Positions 32,823-43,897 of a stretch of DNA of 64,000 bases are shown here, one piece after another. Numbering within the stretch: the first letter of the stretch is position 1; every line of letters begins with the position of its first letter. Under the pieces are notes generated by a model. The model did no database searches. It was not told where the DNA came from and saw only the letters and a program-made list of their open reading frames with translations. The stretch comes from Thermovirga lienii DSM 17291 (lineage in GTDB: Bacteria; Synergistota; Synergistia; Synergistales; Thermovirgaceae). The stretch covers positions 1,080,501-1,144,500 of the forward strand of contig CP003096.1 of NCBI GenBank assembly GCA_000233775.1, in the 5' to 3' direction. Position numbers and translations under genes: made by a program.

Positions 32823-33980
32823 TCAATAACTGCTCTTACTTTTTCCTTTGAAGTATCTTTCCATGACTTCCACTATTACCTTGGAGGCATTGCCAGAACC
32901 AAAAGGATTGCTTGCATTGAACAATCTTTCTTTCTTTCGGTTATATTCCTTGTCAACCATCTTTGAAAGTTGCTGTATGGAGACTTCCAAAATCTTATCC
33001 CTAGAGGTTCCTACAATGAATGCTGTACCACATTCTAAAGCCTCAGGCCTTTCTGTTACATCCCGCATTACCAAAGTTGGTATACCCAATGCAGCAGCTT
33101 CTTCCTGAACACCTCCACTATCAGTTAGTATCAAAGAGCTGCGGTTCATTGTCCACACAAAGTCAGGATAATTTAATGGGTCACATAAAATTACCCTCGG
33201 ATTCTTACCTAATATTTCCTGTATAGTTTCCCTTACTTGTGGATTTTTGTGCATAGGGAACACTACCCATATGTTGCTATACCGTGATGTTATCTCGTTC
33301 ACTGCTTCGCAAATGTTTCTTAAAGGTGTCCCCCAGGATTCTCTCCTGTGGGCTGTTACAAGGAGCAAATGAGTTTTTTCAGGAATAGCAAATAACTTCT
33401 CCTCCGACGGAACGGATAGCTTCTGCAACGTCAATCTTAATGCATCTATTACAGTGTTACCGGTTACAACTATTTTTTCAGCGTTGATTCCTTCATTTAA
33501 AAGATTTTCTCTTGCTCTAGGTGTTGGGGCAAACAGTATGTCCGAAATTTTATCTACAACTACTCTATTTAACTCTTCCGGAAAAGGTAAATGTATATTC
33601 CCACTTCTAAGACCTGCCTCAACGTGTGCTATAGGTAACTTCCTGTAAAAAGCTGCCATTGCAGATCCGAGAGCAGTAGTCGTGTCACCATGAACCATTA
33701 CAGCGTCGGGCTTGGCTTCATCCAGGGCTTTACCGGTTTCTAGCAATATGGCAGAAGTAAGGTAATCAAGACTCTGTGAGTCTTTCATGACGCAAAGGTC
33801 ACAGTCAGGTTCGATATCGAAATAACCCAACGCTTGGTACAACATATCAGTATGTTGCCCTGTGGCAAGAACATACGGCTCCAAGATATCTGACTTGCTC
33901 AGCAATTGGATGACTGGCGCCATTTTTATTGCTTCAGGCCTAGTCCCCACGATACAGCAAATTCTCTTTTTATGGGACAT
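32823..33980 (-). CDS. wecB: UDP-N-acetylglucosamine 2-epimerase (non-hydrolysing) WecB
   Basis: Interconverts UDP-GlcNAc and UDP-ManNAc. The 385-residue GT-B fold protein has VGTRPEAIKMAPV, VHGDTTTALGSAMAAF, HVEAGLRSGN, the phosphate-binding TDSGGVQEEAAALG and VMRDVTERPEAL. AAGGAGG precedes the ATG. With wecA it indicates a ManNAc-containing surface polymer. Confidence 0.95.
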   Translation of the reverse strand: MSHKKRICCIVGTRPEAIKMAPVIQLLSKSDILEPYVLATGQHTDMLYQALGYFDIEPDCDLCVMKDSQSLDYLTSAILLETGKALDEAKPDAVMVHGDTTTALGSAMAAFYRKLPIAHVEAGLRSGNIHLPFPEELNRVVVDKISDILFAPTPRARENLLNEGINAEKIVVTGNTVIDALRLTLQKLSVPSEEKLFAIPEKTHLLLVTAHRRESWGTPLRNICEAVNEITSRYSNIWVVFPMHKNPQVRETIQEILGKNPRVILCDPLNYPDFVWTMNRSSLILTDSGGVQEEAAALGIPTLVMRDVTERPEALECGTAFIVGTSRDKILEVSIQQLSKMVDKEYNRKKERLFNASNPFGSGNASKVIVEVMERYFKGKSKSSY

Positions 33981-34002
33981 GCATAACCTCCTTATTACTT
34001 AC

Positions 34003-34926
34003 CTAGAAGTACGATAACAAGCTTATCTTGCCTAAAATCAAACCGTACCCCATTGCTATTATGCATCCATGGATTAATAATAACAAAAACAATGTTTGTT
34101 CTATTTTAAGGCCCTTATCCAACAAAATAAAATGTATATGGCCTCTGTCGGGGGTAAAAGGAGATTTACGCAAAACTATCCTCCTAGAAGCTACCCAGAA
34201 AGTATCTAAAAAAGGCACTCCACCTATCAAAAACAGGGAAAGCACGATTATTATTGGGCTTCTTTCAACTAAAAGAGGGCACATAGCAAAAGATAAGTGG
34301 CCCATACAGAGAAAGCCCAAAAGGGTGCTCCCACCATCCCCAAGAAACGTCTTCGCTACAGGGAAATTCCAAAAGAACACACCCAATGCCATAGCGGCAA
34401 GAGGGAAAAAAATTCCTATTTTCGTCGTAATGGCTCCCAATACACATGAAAGCATGAAAAGAGAAAGGGCCAAGCCATTAACACCGTCAATCAAATTGTA
34501 GGCGTTGGTTGCACCTGCAATCCACAAAACCAAAAGAGCTCGTAAGGGTAAACTCACAGGCAAAAAACATACGATGAAGGTTGATGCCAACAAATGGAAG
34601 AACAACTTTACCCATGCTGGCAGTTGCCTCATGTCGTCTACATACCCCACCAGGAAGACTACTGTTGCACCAGTAGCTATAGGAGCCATTTCAGGATAAA
34701 TTCCCAATAACACAAACGAGAGAAAAAGATAACCTATCCAGCAGGTCAGGCCTCCGCCTCTTGGAATTATTCCCTTATGTTTTTTTCTGCCGCCTGGCAT
34801 ATCAACTATTCTAAACGTCTTTGCCAATGCAATCGACAAAGGGGTGGCGGCTATGCCCCACGCAAAAAACAACAAACTCAGGAAAGCCGCGTTTTTCCAG
34901 CTAAGTACTATTGCCTGGGTAGCCAT
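34003..34926 (-). CDS. wecA: undecaprenyl-phosphate GlcNAc-1-phosphate transferase (WecA/TagO/MraY family)
   Basis: Polytopic membrane enzyme that starts polymer synthesis on undecaprenyl phosphate. 307 residues with about nine to ten helices. Catalytic stretches are FLVGYVDDMRQLP, NAYNLIDGVNGLA and VAKTFLGDGGSTLLGF, and the sugar-recognition loop ends in TPDRGHIHFILLDKG. The HIHF loop points to WecA-type rather than MraY. It directly precedes wecB. Only a weak AAGG site is seen before the ATG. Confidence 0.9.
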   Translation of the reverse strand: MATQAIVLSWKNAAFLSLLFFAWGIAATPLSIALAKTFRIVDMPGGRKKHKGIIPRGGGLTCWIGYLFLSFVLLGIYPEMAPIATGATVVFLVGYVDDMRQLPAWVKLFFHLLASTFIVCFLPVSLPLRALLVLWIAGATNAYNLIDGVNGLALSLFMLSCVLGAITTKIGIFFPLAAMALGVFFWNFPVAKTFLGDGGSTLLGFLCMGHLSFAMCPLLVERSPIIIVLSLFLIGGVPFLDTFWVASRRIVLRKSPFTPDRGHIHFILLDKGLKIEQTLFLLLLIHGCIIAMGYGLILGKISLLSYF

Positions 34927-34948
34927 AACCTTATTACCTATTATTTAC

Positions 34949-36079
<1,131 letters not shown>

Positions 36080-36087
36080 CTATATGT

Positions 36088-37041
36088 TTATACGTTTAAA
36101 TTACCCCCGCACAAGATATTGTCAAGGAGTTCTTTGGCTACAGAGTACGGGTCCTTCCTCCTTTGAGCTAAATCATCCAACAGTTCTTTGCTTTTCATGT
36201 TCTCCCAAGCGTCCTCCACTATCCGAGCAATTTCCTTTGCCAGGATAGCTTCTACCTCGTTGGTGAGCCTTTGATATTTTTTGCGTTTCCCTTCTTCCGA
36301 ATTTGTCAAGAAGAAATAGTGTTCCTCAATTTTGCTACAAAGCTCCTTTATGCCTTCTCCCTTTTCTGCAATGGTTGTTACAACCGGAGGTAGCCACGAC
36401 CGTTTCGGCATCAAATCAAGCATCATCTTTACTTCTGTTGCTATCCTTTCCGCACCATCTCTATCAGCCTTATTGACTATGAAGACATCTGCTATCTCCA
36501 TTATTCCAGCCTTCATTATTTGTATATCGTCACCCATTCCTGGAACTAGAACCAAACAAACAGTGTCTGCAATCTTTACTATATCTACCTCGGATTGGCC
36601 TACACCTACAGTTTCAATTATCACTACATCTTTACCACAAGCATCTAGGATCAAAGCAGCCTCATAAGTTGCCCTGCTCAGCCCCCCCAAAGAACCACGA
36701 GTCCCCATACTCCTTATGAACACATCTTTATCCACCGAATGTTGCTGCATCCTAAGCCTATCTCCTAAAACTGCTCCGCCACTGAAAGGGCTTGAGGGAT
36801 CTACCGCGATAACCCCCACTTTTTTGCCCTTCGATTTCATTTCTTTTATCATCTTGTCTACCAACGTGCTTTTTCCTGCTCCTGGGCTACCAGTAATACC
36901 TATGATGTGAGCTTTTCCAGAATGGGGATAAATGGTTTTCATCAAGCTTTCTGCGTAAGGAGATTCGCTTTCAACCAGCGTAATCAACCTTGCTATTGAT
37001 CTTGCATCGCCGTTAAGGGCTTTTTCAATTAGCTTCTCCAA
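36088..37041 (-). CDS. meaB: MeaB/ArgK-type G3E GTPase (methylmalonyl-CoA mutase chaperone)
   Basis: GTPase that protects and reloads B12-dependent acyl-CoA mutases. The 317-residue protein has Walker A GSPGAGKST, the VDPSSPFSGGAVLGDRLRM stretch, ETVGVGQSE and the base-recognition NKAD. The start is TTG at 37041 after GAGGTGG. No mutase gene is present in the window. CobO (56.9 kb) would supply adenosylcobalamin. Confidence 0.93.
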   Translation of the reverse strand: MEKLIEKALNGDARSIARLITLVESESPYAESLMKTIYPHSGKAHIIGITGSPGAGKSTLVDKMIKEMKSKGKKVGVIAVDPSSPFSGGAVLGDRLRMQQHSVDKDVFIRSMGTRGSLGGLSRATYEAALILDACGKDVVIIETVGVGQSEVDIVKIADTVCLVLVPGMGDDIQIMKAGIMEIADVFIVNKADRDGAERIATEVKMMLDLMPKRSWLPPVVTTIAEKGEGIKELCSKIEEHYFFLTNSEEGKRKKYQRLTNEVEAILAKEIARIVEDAWENMKSKELLDDLAQRRKDPYSVAKELLDNILCGGNLNV

Positions 37042-37081
37042 AACGGGCCACCTCTTTCTTTATAAAATGCTTTACTTGCTT

Positions 37082-37294
37082 TTATTTGTTTAAGATATCT
37101 ATCCCTGCAAAGGCATAAAAGGCAAAATATATGGCCGCAGCGAAAACAAAACCTAGAAGCACTCGCAAGAAAAAAATCAACGTTGGGCCCCCAGGCCACT
37201 TGCCCTCATTAATTCTCACCACGGCTCTCGATATTAAAAGCGATAAAATGAAAAAAAGTAACGCCAAAAGCGCCTGAATATTAATAGCAGGCAT
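37082..37294 (-). CDS. small two-helix membrane protein, unknown
   Basis: A 70-residue protein with a hydrophobic segment at about 4-24, a basic loop with NEGKWPGG, then a second segment at about 40-62. I do not recognise a family. The frame extends five codons further, but those contain the AGGAGG Shine-Dalgarno, so ATG 37294 is the start. First gene of the polycistron that runs through meaB, 40 bases upstream of it. Confidence 0.65.
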   Translation of the reverse strand: MPAINIQALLALLFFILSLLISRAVVRINEGKWPGGPTLIFFLRVLLGFVFAAAIYFAFYAFAGIDILNK

Positions 37295-37367
37295 CTTATT
37301 CCTCCTCATCTTGAGATAATAACTACAAGAGTATTGTACCAGCTAAACAATATAAGAACACTTTACA

Positions 37368-37399
37368 GCGAAAAGTCCGGGAAATCCCGGACTTTTCGC
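37368..37399 (-). terminator. strong hairpin, likely terminator after the oxidoreductase gene
   Basis: Perfect 15-bp stem (37368-37382 with 37385-37399) and a two-base loop. It lies between the end of the Gfo/Idh gene and the small membrane protein gene. No long T-run follows, although the stem ends in CTTTTCGC. Confidence 0.6.
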
Positions 37400-37440
37400 G
37401 CCACAAATGTCTACTTATGTAATAATACTACAAAAATAAC

Positions 37441-38406
37441 TTAAACTTGAGAAATACTAGTATCAAAATTGGACGAATTTATCTGCTTCAAAACATGTAT
37501 AGCCACCTCTAAGGCTCTTTTACCATCAGATATTCCAACCAGCGGTTGTCTTCCTTCCTGTATACAGGTAACAAAATGCTGCAGTTCAAGTTTGAGGGGT
37601 TCCTTCTTCGGAAAGACAGGATGCTCAATAACTTCGACCATGCCAGAACCTTTTTCTCTTATACAACGATGTATGGAAACATCCTGAGTCTCGTAATTAA
37701 CCGATATGAACCTTTCAGGTTCCATAATTTCCAGCTGTCTTTGTCTTTTCTCTGAGACCCTGCTAACCAAAATCTGAGCTAATGCTCCGTTGGTAAAAGA
37801 TATCTGGGCAGAAGCTACATCTTCCATATTCGTTCTTATAGCTCTTCCTATTGCAGTAATGGACTCAATCTCTGAGCCTACCAAAGCCAAGATTATATCT
37901 ATATCATGGATCATCAAATCCAAGACTACACCAACATCACTGATCCTTGGGTTAAAGGGACCCATACGTCTCGATTGAATGAATATAGGTTTTTTAATAA
38001 TCTTTTGCACGTACTGTATAGCGCTGTTGAACCTTTCTATGTGTCCTACCTGGAGGACTAGATGTCTTGAAGCAGCAATCTTTAGCAGTTCTTCCGCTTC
38101 CTCAACTGTTGCAGTCACAGGTTTTTCTATCAAAACGTGACAGCCTCTCTCTAAAGCCCTCCGTGCAACCTCATAATGCTCACTCGTTGGAACGACCACA
38201 CTCACTGCATCTGGCTTGGTGGCATCCAAAAAAGTCTCCACATTGGTATAGTGAGGAACCTTTAGAAGCTCTCCTATACTTGCTGCTCTATCTTCATTTA
38301 TATCAACTATACCCACCAGCTCAGCATTCAATAATTCCGTATAAACTCTTGCATGATGAAAACCTAAATGACCTACTCCCATAACGCCAACGCGAACAGG
38401 TTTCAT
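37441..38406 (-). CDS. Gfo/Idh/MocA family oxidoreductase
   Basis: NAD(P)-dependent sugar-type dehydrogenase of 321 residues. The N-terminal Rossmann motif is GVMGVGHLGFHHAR, followed by VPTSEHYEVA, the conserved EKP (94-96) and DLMIHDIDIILAL in the substrate domain. The frame runs 12 codons further, but ATG 38406 has AAGGTGG upstream. The family includes UDP-sugar 3-dehydrogenases of envelope synthesis, a plausible role here since envelope genes follow, but the substrate cannot be assigned. Confidence 0.85.
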   Translation of the reverse strand: MKPVRVGVMGVGHLGFHHARVYTELLNAELVGIVDINEDRAASIGELLKVPHYTNVETFLDATKPDAVSVVVPTSEHYEVARRALERGCHVLIEKPVTATVEEAEELLKIAASRHLVLQVGHIERFNSAIQYVQKIIKKPIFIQSRRMGPFNPRISDVGVVLDLMIHDIDIILALVGSEIESITAIGRAIRTNMEDVASAQISFTNGALAQILVSRVSEKRQRQLEIMEPERFISVNYETQDVSIHRCIREKGSGMVEVIEHPVFPKKEPLKLELQHFVTCIQEGRQPLVGISDGKRALEVAIHVLKQINSSNFDTSISQV

Positions 38407-38502
38407 ACAAACCACCTTCCAGGTTTTTGAAAATCTTCCCACTCAATTTAATTATCACAGGACAATATTCTTTTTGGCATCGTCAAACCACATCTGTATA
38501 AT

Positions 38503-39255
38503 TTATAGGCTAAGATGGCCTAACAAAAAATTTCTGTCTTCCATATCTCCGCATCTGTAAGAATACAATAAATCATTGTCGCATGAGGTGCAAAGATCTA
38601 CTATCCTAATCCTCTGCGCTACTAGGCCTACTTCCTGCAACTGACTCTTTATAATTCCGGCCATATCGAAAAAAACCTTATCTTTTTCTTCTTTCCAATA
38701 CTCTTTTGAGAAGCAAGCGGTAGCGGATTTAGTAGAAGGGTCATTCTTCATTCTATAATAGCACTTTTTGCATATGCCCGGACCTATCCATGCTATAGCA
38801 TCTTTGATATCGCTTCTTATCATCACTTTCTCAATGAGTGCCTTGGCTATGTTCTTAAGGGTTCCCTTAAAACCAGAATGAGCCATGGCAATCCATGGTT
38901 TTGGGGATAAGCCTTGAACTACTATGGGGAAACAATCAGCAAACCGCAAAGATCCGTAAACGTCTGTTTTATCAATAAATATGCCATCTCCTTCAGGCCT
39001 GCAAGGAAGATATATGGATGATGACGGTTCCAATATCGTTACCCCGTGCACTTGTCTTGGCGCTATCATAGGGTATTTACCCGTTAAATATGATATCTTC
39101 TCGGCAAGTCGCTGTGGATCGCCAAAACTTCCGTCTACTAGGCTGCCCCTCATGAACAGCTGAAATTCACCTTTGTACGGGGGAGGTGCCACGTATCTTA
39201 GTATATGCTGACCGTTGTCTTCTATTATTTCGTAATTTATGGCAAAGTTTTGCAA
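38503..39255 (-). CDS. pgeF: YfiH/PgeF family (laccase domain, purine nucleoside phosphorylase-like)
   Basis: A 250-residue LACC1/YfiH-family protein. Zinc-site stretches are PRQVHGVTI, RFADCFPIVV and AHSGFKGTLKNI, then IGPGICKKCYY. The family has been linked to peptidoglycan editing and to purine nucleoside cleavage. The start is TTG at 39255 with AGGAGG seven bases upstream. Follows folC by 11 bases. Confidence 0.88.
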   Translation of the reverse strand: MQNFAINYEIIEDNGQHILRYVAPPPYKGEFQLFMRGSLVDGSFGDPQRLAEKISYLTGKYPMIAPRQVHGVTILEPSSSIYLPCRPEGDGIFIDKTDVYGSLRFADCFPIVVQGLSPKPWIAMAHSGFKGTLKNIAKALIEKVMIRSDIKDAIAWIGPGICKKCYYRMKNDPSTKSATACFSKEYWKEEKDKVFFDMAGIIKSQLQEVGLVAQRIRIVDLCTSCDNDLLYSYRCGDMEDRNFLLGHLSL

Positions 39256-39266
39256 GGATGTACCTC

Positions 39267-40562
39267 CTACAAAAGCTTATAGAGTCTATCTATTAGATAC
39301 AAGCTGCCACAGCATAAAATGATATCGTTGCGCTTCATGGCTTTAATTAAAGCGGATTGGAGGTCGTCCACTGGTTCACACCGCCCCTCCCATCCTATAC
39401 GACTGGCAGTAGAAACCAAATTCTCAGGTCTTTCGCTCCTATCCATTCCTGGTACCGATACAGCAAAAAGGTCGCCCTTTATCTCCTTTAGTATCTTCAG
39501 GCTCTCTGCGTAATCTTTATCCTTCATAGCCGCAAAGAGAATGGAGGGCTTAACATTGGGCAAGATATTTTTCATGGAGGACACTAACGCAGCCATTCCA
39601 TGGGGATTATGAGCTCCATCCAAAATAATGGTCTTTCCATTTTTTTCTACAACATCAAAACGGCCTGGCCATTTGGCTTTCAAAAATCCTTTCCGTATAT
39701 CTTTCTCGGATACGGTAATTGTCCCCTCTTTTTCTAAAAGTTTTATGGCCATTAGGGCATTGGCCGCATTTCTTATTTGATGGATCCCCTTCAACGATAC
39801 TTTCAAGTCCTCAAAAGGTCCATTGGGGGTATATATGTCAAATACAGTACCTGCTAGATCCATTTTCTTTAATCTAAATTCCCATTCACGTACGACAAGA
39901 TGCCCTTCATTTCCGAGTCTCTGAGATATAGTTATATATAAATCCTCAACTGAAGCCTCTCCTCCTATATAGCAGCTTCTACCCTGGGGCCTTAGAGCCG
40001 AGAATTTTTCTTTTGCTATGGATAAGATGTCATCGCCCAAGAACTCCTGATGATCCATCGCTATATCAGTAAAAACCGACACTAACACGTTGGGTACAAT
40101 ATTCGTTGCATCCAATCTTCCTCCAAGACCTGCTTCTATTACCGCAAAATCCACATCAGCCTCCGCTAGGATAGAAAATGCTATGGCAGTAGAAACTTCA
40201 AAGAAGGAAGGCCTATCATTAATTTTTTTCAAGATCTTTTCCACTTCGTCAAGTTTATCCAACCATATAGCGCTATCCACAGGTTCGTCGCCAATTACGA
40301 GCCGTTCACCAAAGTGATGAATATGGGGACTAGAGTAAAGGGCAACCCGGGCTCCTGTTTCTTCTAATATGGACTTGATGAAACAGGCGGTAGAACCTTT
40401 ACCGTTTGTACCTAAAACGTGTATAGCTTGAAACCTGCGTTCAGGGTTGCCAAGCTCCTTAAGGAGCTTGGCAACCCTGCCCAATCCTGGTTTTATACTA
40501 TTGCTTGATACATCTGATATTAAACGTTCAATTTTTTCGAAGGTCTCAATTTTCTTTCCCAT
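39267..40562 (-). CDS. folC: folylpolyglutamate synthase/dihydrofolate synthase FolC
   Basis: Adds glutamate to folates. The 431-residue Mur-ligase-like protein has the ATP loop GTNGKGST, SSPHIHHFGERL, the AVIEAGLGGRLDATN stretch and the late DGAHNPHG. Only a weak GGAAC site precedes ATG 40562. The codons for residues about 28-40 contain a perfect 38-bp palindrome (40442-40479), while the encoded protein there still fits the family. Confidence 0.94.
   Translation of the reverse strand: MGKKIETFEKIERLISDVSSNSIKPGLGRVAKLLKELGNPERRFQAIHVLGTNGKGSTACFIKSILEETGARVALYSSPHIHHFGERLVIGDEPVDSAIWLDKLDEVEKILKKINDRPSFFEVSTAIAFSILAEADVDFAVIEAGLGGRLDATNIVPNVLVSVFTDIAMDHQEFLGDDILSIAKEKFSALRPQGRSCYIGGEASVEDLYITISQRLGNEGHLVVREWEFRLKKMDLAGTVFDIYTPNGPFEDLKVSLKGIHQIRNAANALMAIKLLEKEGTITVSEKDIRKGFLKAKWPGRFDVVEKNGKTIILDGAHNPHGMAALVSSMKNILPNVKPSILFAAMKDKDYAESLKILKEIKGDLFAVSVPGMDRSERPENLVSTASRIGWEGRCEPVDDLQSALIKAMKRNDIILCCGSLYLIDRLYKLL
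40442..40479. repeat. perfect 38-bp palindrome inside folC
   Basis: Left arm 40442-40460 (begins CAGGGTTGCC) is the exact reverse complement of right arm 40461-40479 (ends GGCAACCCTG), with no loop bases. It lies in the 5' coding part of folC. In mRNA it could fold into a very stable hairpin. No T-run follows, so it is not an obvious terminator. Confidence 0.9.
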
Positions 40563-40575
40563 GTTCCAAATAATC

Positions 40576-43236
40576 TCATCTGAACCTTTCCAGGTTCATT
40601 TCTATCCTTTTAAGTTTCTCCTTATTATCCTCTAGCCTCTTTTTCTCCTTTTCCACTATCTCATCGGGAGCATTTGCCAAAAACTTTTCGTTGCTCAGTT
40701 TATTTTCAGATTTCTTTATGGCCTCAAGAACACTACTTTTCTCTTTCTCTAGCCTCTTTATTTCTTCCTCGATATCTATAATTCCATCTACTACCAAGAA
40801 AGCCTCTCCATAATCAGATACAGATGCCAAAGCTTTACTTGGCTTCGAGCCATCTTGCTCAATGAACTTTATGTTTTCCACCTTGGTCAGTAGCTTTATG
40901 ATATCTTCGTTTTCCTTTACAAATTGTAAATCCTTTGAACCCTTTACAAACAAATAGCATTCAGGCACCTTCTCTTGAGGTGCAAGCCTTGCTTCTGCTC
41001 TTAGATTCCTTATATCTCTAACTATATTCTGTAAGGTGTTCATGTTCTTTTCTGCGTCCTGTTCTTCTACGAGATCCTGCGCTACAGGCCAATCTTCTTT
41101 CTCTAAGAACTGATTGGAGAAGCCGAACGCATGCCACAACTCTTCAGTTACGAATGGAATGAAAGGATGAAGAAGTTTGATGACATCTCTAAAAACATCC
41201 AACAGGACCTTTTGAGTCGTCCTTCTGCGATGTTCTCCCTCATCTCCCCTCAAAGCTGGTTTTGCCATCTCCAAATACCAGTCGCAAAGGTCACTCCAAA
41301 CAAAATCATAAAGAAGTCTAGCGGCTTCACCATAATAGTATCCTTCTAGATACTCTGTTACGTTTTTTATGACTTTGCTCAATTTGGATTTTATCCATGT
41401 ATCATGAACTCTTAGAGCAAGATCGCCGACGTGGTCCTCCTGGAAATCAGCGGTGTTCATGAGGGCGAACCTCGCAGCGTTCCATATTTTGTTGAGGAAA
41501 TGTCTATAGGTTTCTATCCTCTCTTTGCTCAAGTATATATCTCTACCTTGCACCGTTAAAGCTGCCAACGTCATTCGCAGTGCATCCGCCCCATGCACAT
41601 TGATTATCTCTAGGGGGTCAATTACGTTCCCTTTGGATTTGCTCATTTTTTGTCCATGCTCATCTCTCACTAACGCGTGAATATAAACATGTCTAAAAGG
41701 TACATCATTCATAAATTTGAGCCCCATCATTATCATTCTTGCTACCCAGAAAAAGAGAATATCGAATCCTGTCACTAAGAGACTGGTAGGATAGTAATAC
41801 TTAAGATCATCTGTCTCCTCCGGCCATCCAAGTGTAGAGAAAGGCCACAACGCACTGCTAAACCAAGTATCAAGCACATCTTCGTCTTGAGATATGTTTT
41901 CGCTTTGACACTTTTCACAACATGTAGGATCCTCTTCCGATACTGTAACGTGTCCACAATCAGAGCATGTCCATGCAGGTATGCGATGCCCCCACCACAG
42001 TTGTCGGGAAATGCACCAGTCTCTTATATTCTCCATCCACTGGTAATAAGTATTCTCCCACTGTCCCGGGATAATTTTGATCTTCCCTTCTTTTACAACC
42101 TTGATTCCCTCTTCTGCAAGCGGCTTTGTTCTTACAAACCACTGTTCCGATAGGTAAGGCTCAATTACCGTGCCACAACGATAACAAGTCCCCACCGAGT
42201 GCTCATGCTCCACTACCTCTACTAACAGTCCAGCGTCTTTGAGCATCTCCACAATTTTTTCTCTTGCCTCAAATCTATCTAACCCCACGAAGGCACTGCC
42301 TGCCTCCTCGTTCATCTTGCCGTTCTCGTCTATTACCTGAATCTGTGGCAGATTATGCCTTTGGCCAACCAAAAAGTCATTGGGGTCGTGAGCCGGGGTA
42401 ATCTTAACCAAACCCGTTCCAAATTCTGGATCTACCATGTTGTCCTCTATTATCGAAATAACTCTATTACATAGTGGGACAACCACTTTTTTCCCTATAT
42501 AGGCTGCGTTCCTTTCATCCCTGGGGTGAACGGCTATGGCCACGTCCCCCAAAATAGTCTCTGGTCTGGTAGTGGCTACTACGACTCCTCCCTCTGAGCC
42601 ATCTGCGAAGGGATACAGAACATGATAAAGCTTTCCCTTTTTGGGGGTATGTTCTACTTCCAAATCAGACAGGGCGGTATGACACCTAGGGCACCAATTT
42701 ATAATGTACTTTCCTTTATATATTAAACCCTCTTTGTATAGTCGCACGAATACTGCCCTTACGGCTCTAGATAGGCCTTCATCCATGGTAAATCGTTCTC
42801 TTTCCCAGTCACAGGAGGCCCCTAATTTCTTCAATTGGTTTATTATTCTGCTCCCATATTCTTCTTTCCATTCCCATACTCTTTGTACAAAAACATCCCT
42901 TCCAAGGTCGTGTCTGGTCTTACCTTCCTCTTGAAGTTTTCTTTCCACTACGTTTTGAGTTGCTATTCCTGCATGATCAGTTCCTGGAAGCCACATCACA
43001 TTGTACCCAGCCATCCGCTTGTATCTGCAGGAAATGTCTTGGAGAGTATTATTCAAAGCATGTCCCATATGAAGAGACCCTGTCACATTAGGAGGAGGTA
43101 TAACTATGCAAAAAGGGTTCCTCTTATCATCAGGCTCTGAATGAAAAATGCCCGATTCCAACCAGCGCTCATACCACTTGTCCTCCAAAGGCATAGGGTC
43201 ATAGCTTTTTCCTATTTCTCTTGCTTTCTGAGCCAT
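40576..43236 (-). CDS. valS: valyl-tRNA synthetase ValS
   Basis: Class I synthetase of 886 residues. The HIGH-type motif is PPNVTGSLHMGHALN near residue 50, the editing domain is intact (TTRPETILGD), the KMSKS motif lies in GQKMSKSKGNVIDP, and a C-terminal coiled coil of Lys and Glu residues ends the protein. AGGAGG seven bases before the ATG. No T-box leader is possible in the 28-base gap to engB. Confidence 0.97.
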   Translation of the reverse strand: MAQKAREIGKSYDPMPLEDKWYERWLESGIFHSEPDDKRNPFCIVIPPPNVTGSLHMGHALNNTLQDISCRYKRMAGYNVMWLPGTDHAGIATQNVVERKLQEEGKTRHDLGRDVFVQRVWEWKEEYGSRIINQLKKLGASCDWERERFTMDEGLSRAVRAVFVRLYKEGLIYKGKYIINWCPRCHTALSDLEVEHTPKKGKLYHVLYPFADGSEGGVVVATTRPETILGDVAIAVHPRDERNAAYIGKKVVVPLCNRVISIIEDNMVDPEFGTGLVKITPAHDPNDFLVGQRHNLPQIQVIDENGKMNEEAGSAFVGLDRFEAREKIVEMLKDAGLLVEVVEHEHSVGTCYRCGTVIEPYLSEQWFVRTKPLAEEGIKVVKEGKIKIIPGQWENTYYQWMENIRDWCISRQLWWGHRIPAWTCSDCGHVTVSEEDPTCCEKCQSENISQDEDVLDTWFSSALWPFSTLGWPEETDDLKYYYPTSLLVTGFDILFFWVARMIMMGLKFMNDVPFRHVYIHALVRDEHGQKMSKSKGNVIDPLEIINVHGADALRMTLAALTVQGRDIYLSKERIETYRHFLNKIWNAARFALMNTADFQEDHVGDLALRVHDTWIKSKLSKVIKNVTEYLEGYYYGEAARLLYDFVWSDLCDWYLEMAKPALRGDEGEHRRRTTQKVLLDVFRDVIKLLHPFIPFVTEELWHAFGFSNQFLEKEDWPVAQDLVEEQDAEKNMNTLQNIVRDIRNLRAEARLAPQEKVPECYLFVKGSKDLQFVKENEDIIKLLTKVENIKFIEQDGSKPSKALASVSDYGEAFLVVDGIIDIEEEIKRLEKEKSSVLEAIKKSENKLSNEKFLANAPDEIVEKEKKRLEDNKEKLKRIEMNLERFR

Positions 43237-43264
43237 AGCATGTCCTCCTCCGTTGTTGTTATTT

Positions 43265-43897
43265 TTAATTTTTGATCGAAAAACCCAGGTCTTTTGCCTT
43301 TTCTTCGAGTGTTGAATCTATGTAATTAATTAAAAAACTTTTCAATTCCTCAACCCCTGTTTTATTCACAGAGGAAACGCACAAAGGACCAAAAGATTCA
43401 GGAGGCATTTGCCCTGCATACTTTTTCAAGAAACTAAGTCTTTTAGTAGTAGGAACTTTATCTACTTTGGTGAAAACCACTAAACTTTGAAGCCCTTGGC
43501 TGCTCATCCAATTTTGAAGGATGATGTCATTCTCCAAAAATCCATGGCGAAAATCTACCAGATGGACTATTAGAAGAAGAGATGATCTGTTTTTTGAATA
43601 AAAATCAATTAGTTTTGCCCATTTATTTCTTTCTCCTTTATCCCTTTTAGCGTAACCAAAACCCGGCAGATCTACTAAATAGAATTTACTTTTGGCTTCC
43701 ACCATGTAAAAGTTAATGCTTCGCGTCTTGCCGGGATTACTGCTTACTTTAGCTATTTTAGTCCCCAGCAGCACATTTATCAGTGATGATTTCCCCACGT
43801 TAGATCTCCCAGCAAAGGCAATCTCAGGATATCTTTCGGGAGGAAACTGTTCTTTTGTAAATGCGGTTTTTATCAATTCCCCATGCCACTTTTTCAT
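43265..43897 (-). CDS. engB: ribosome biogenesis GTPase EngB/YsxC
   Basis: GTPase needed for large-subunit assembly, 210 residues. G-motifs: GRSNVGKSS (G1), KTRSINFY (G2), DLPGFGYA (G3) and TKVDK (G4). The start overlaps the lon stop as ATGA. The lon-engB order is common in bacteria. Confidence 0.95.
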   Translation of the reverse strand: MKKWHGELIKTAFTKEQFPPERYPEIAFAGRSNVGKSSLINVLLGTKIAKVSSNPGKTRSINFYMVEAKSKFYLVDLPGFGYAKRDKGERNKWAKLIDFYSKNRSSLLLIVHLVDFRHGFLENDIILQNWMSSQGLQSLVVFTKVDKVPTTKRLSFLKKYAGQMPPESFGPLCVSSVNKTGVEELKSFLINYIDSTLEEKAKDLGFSIKN

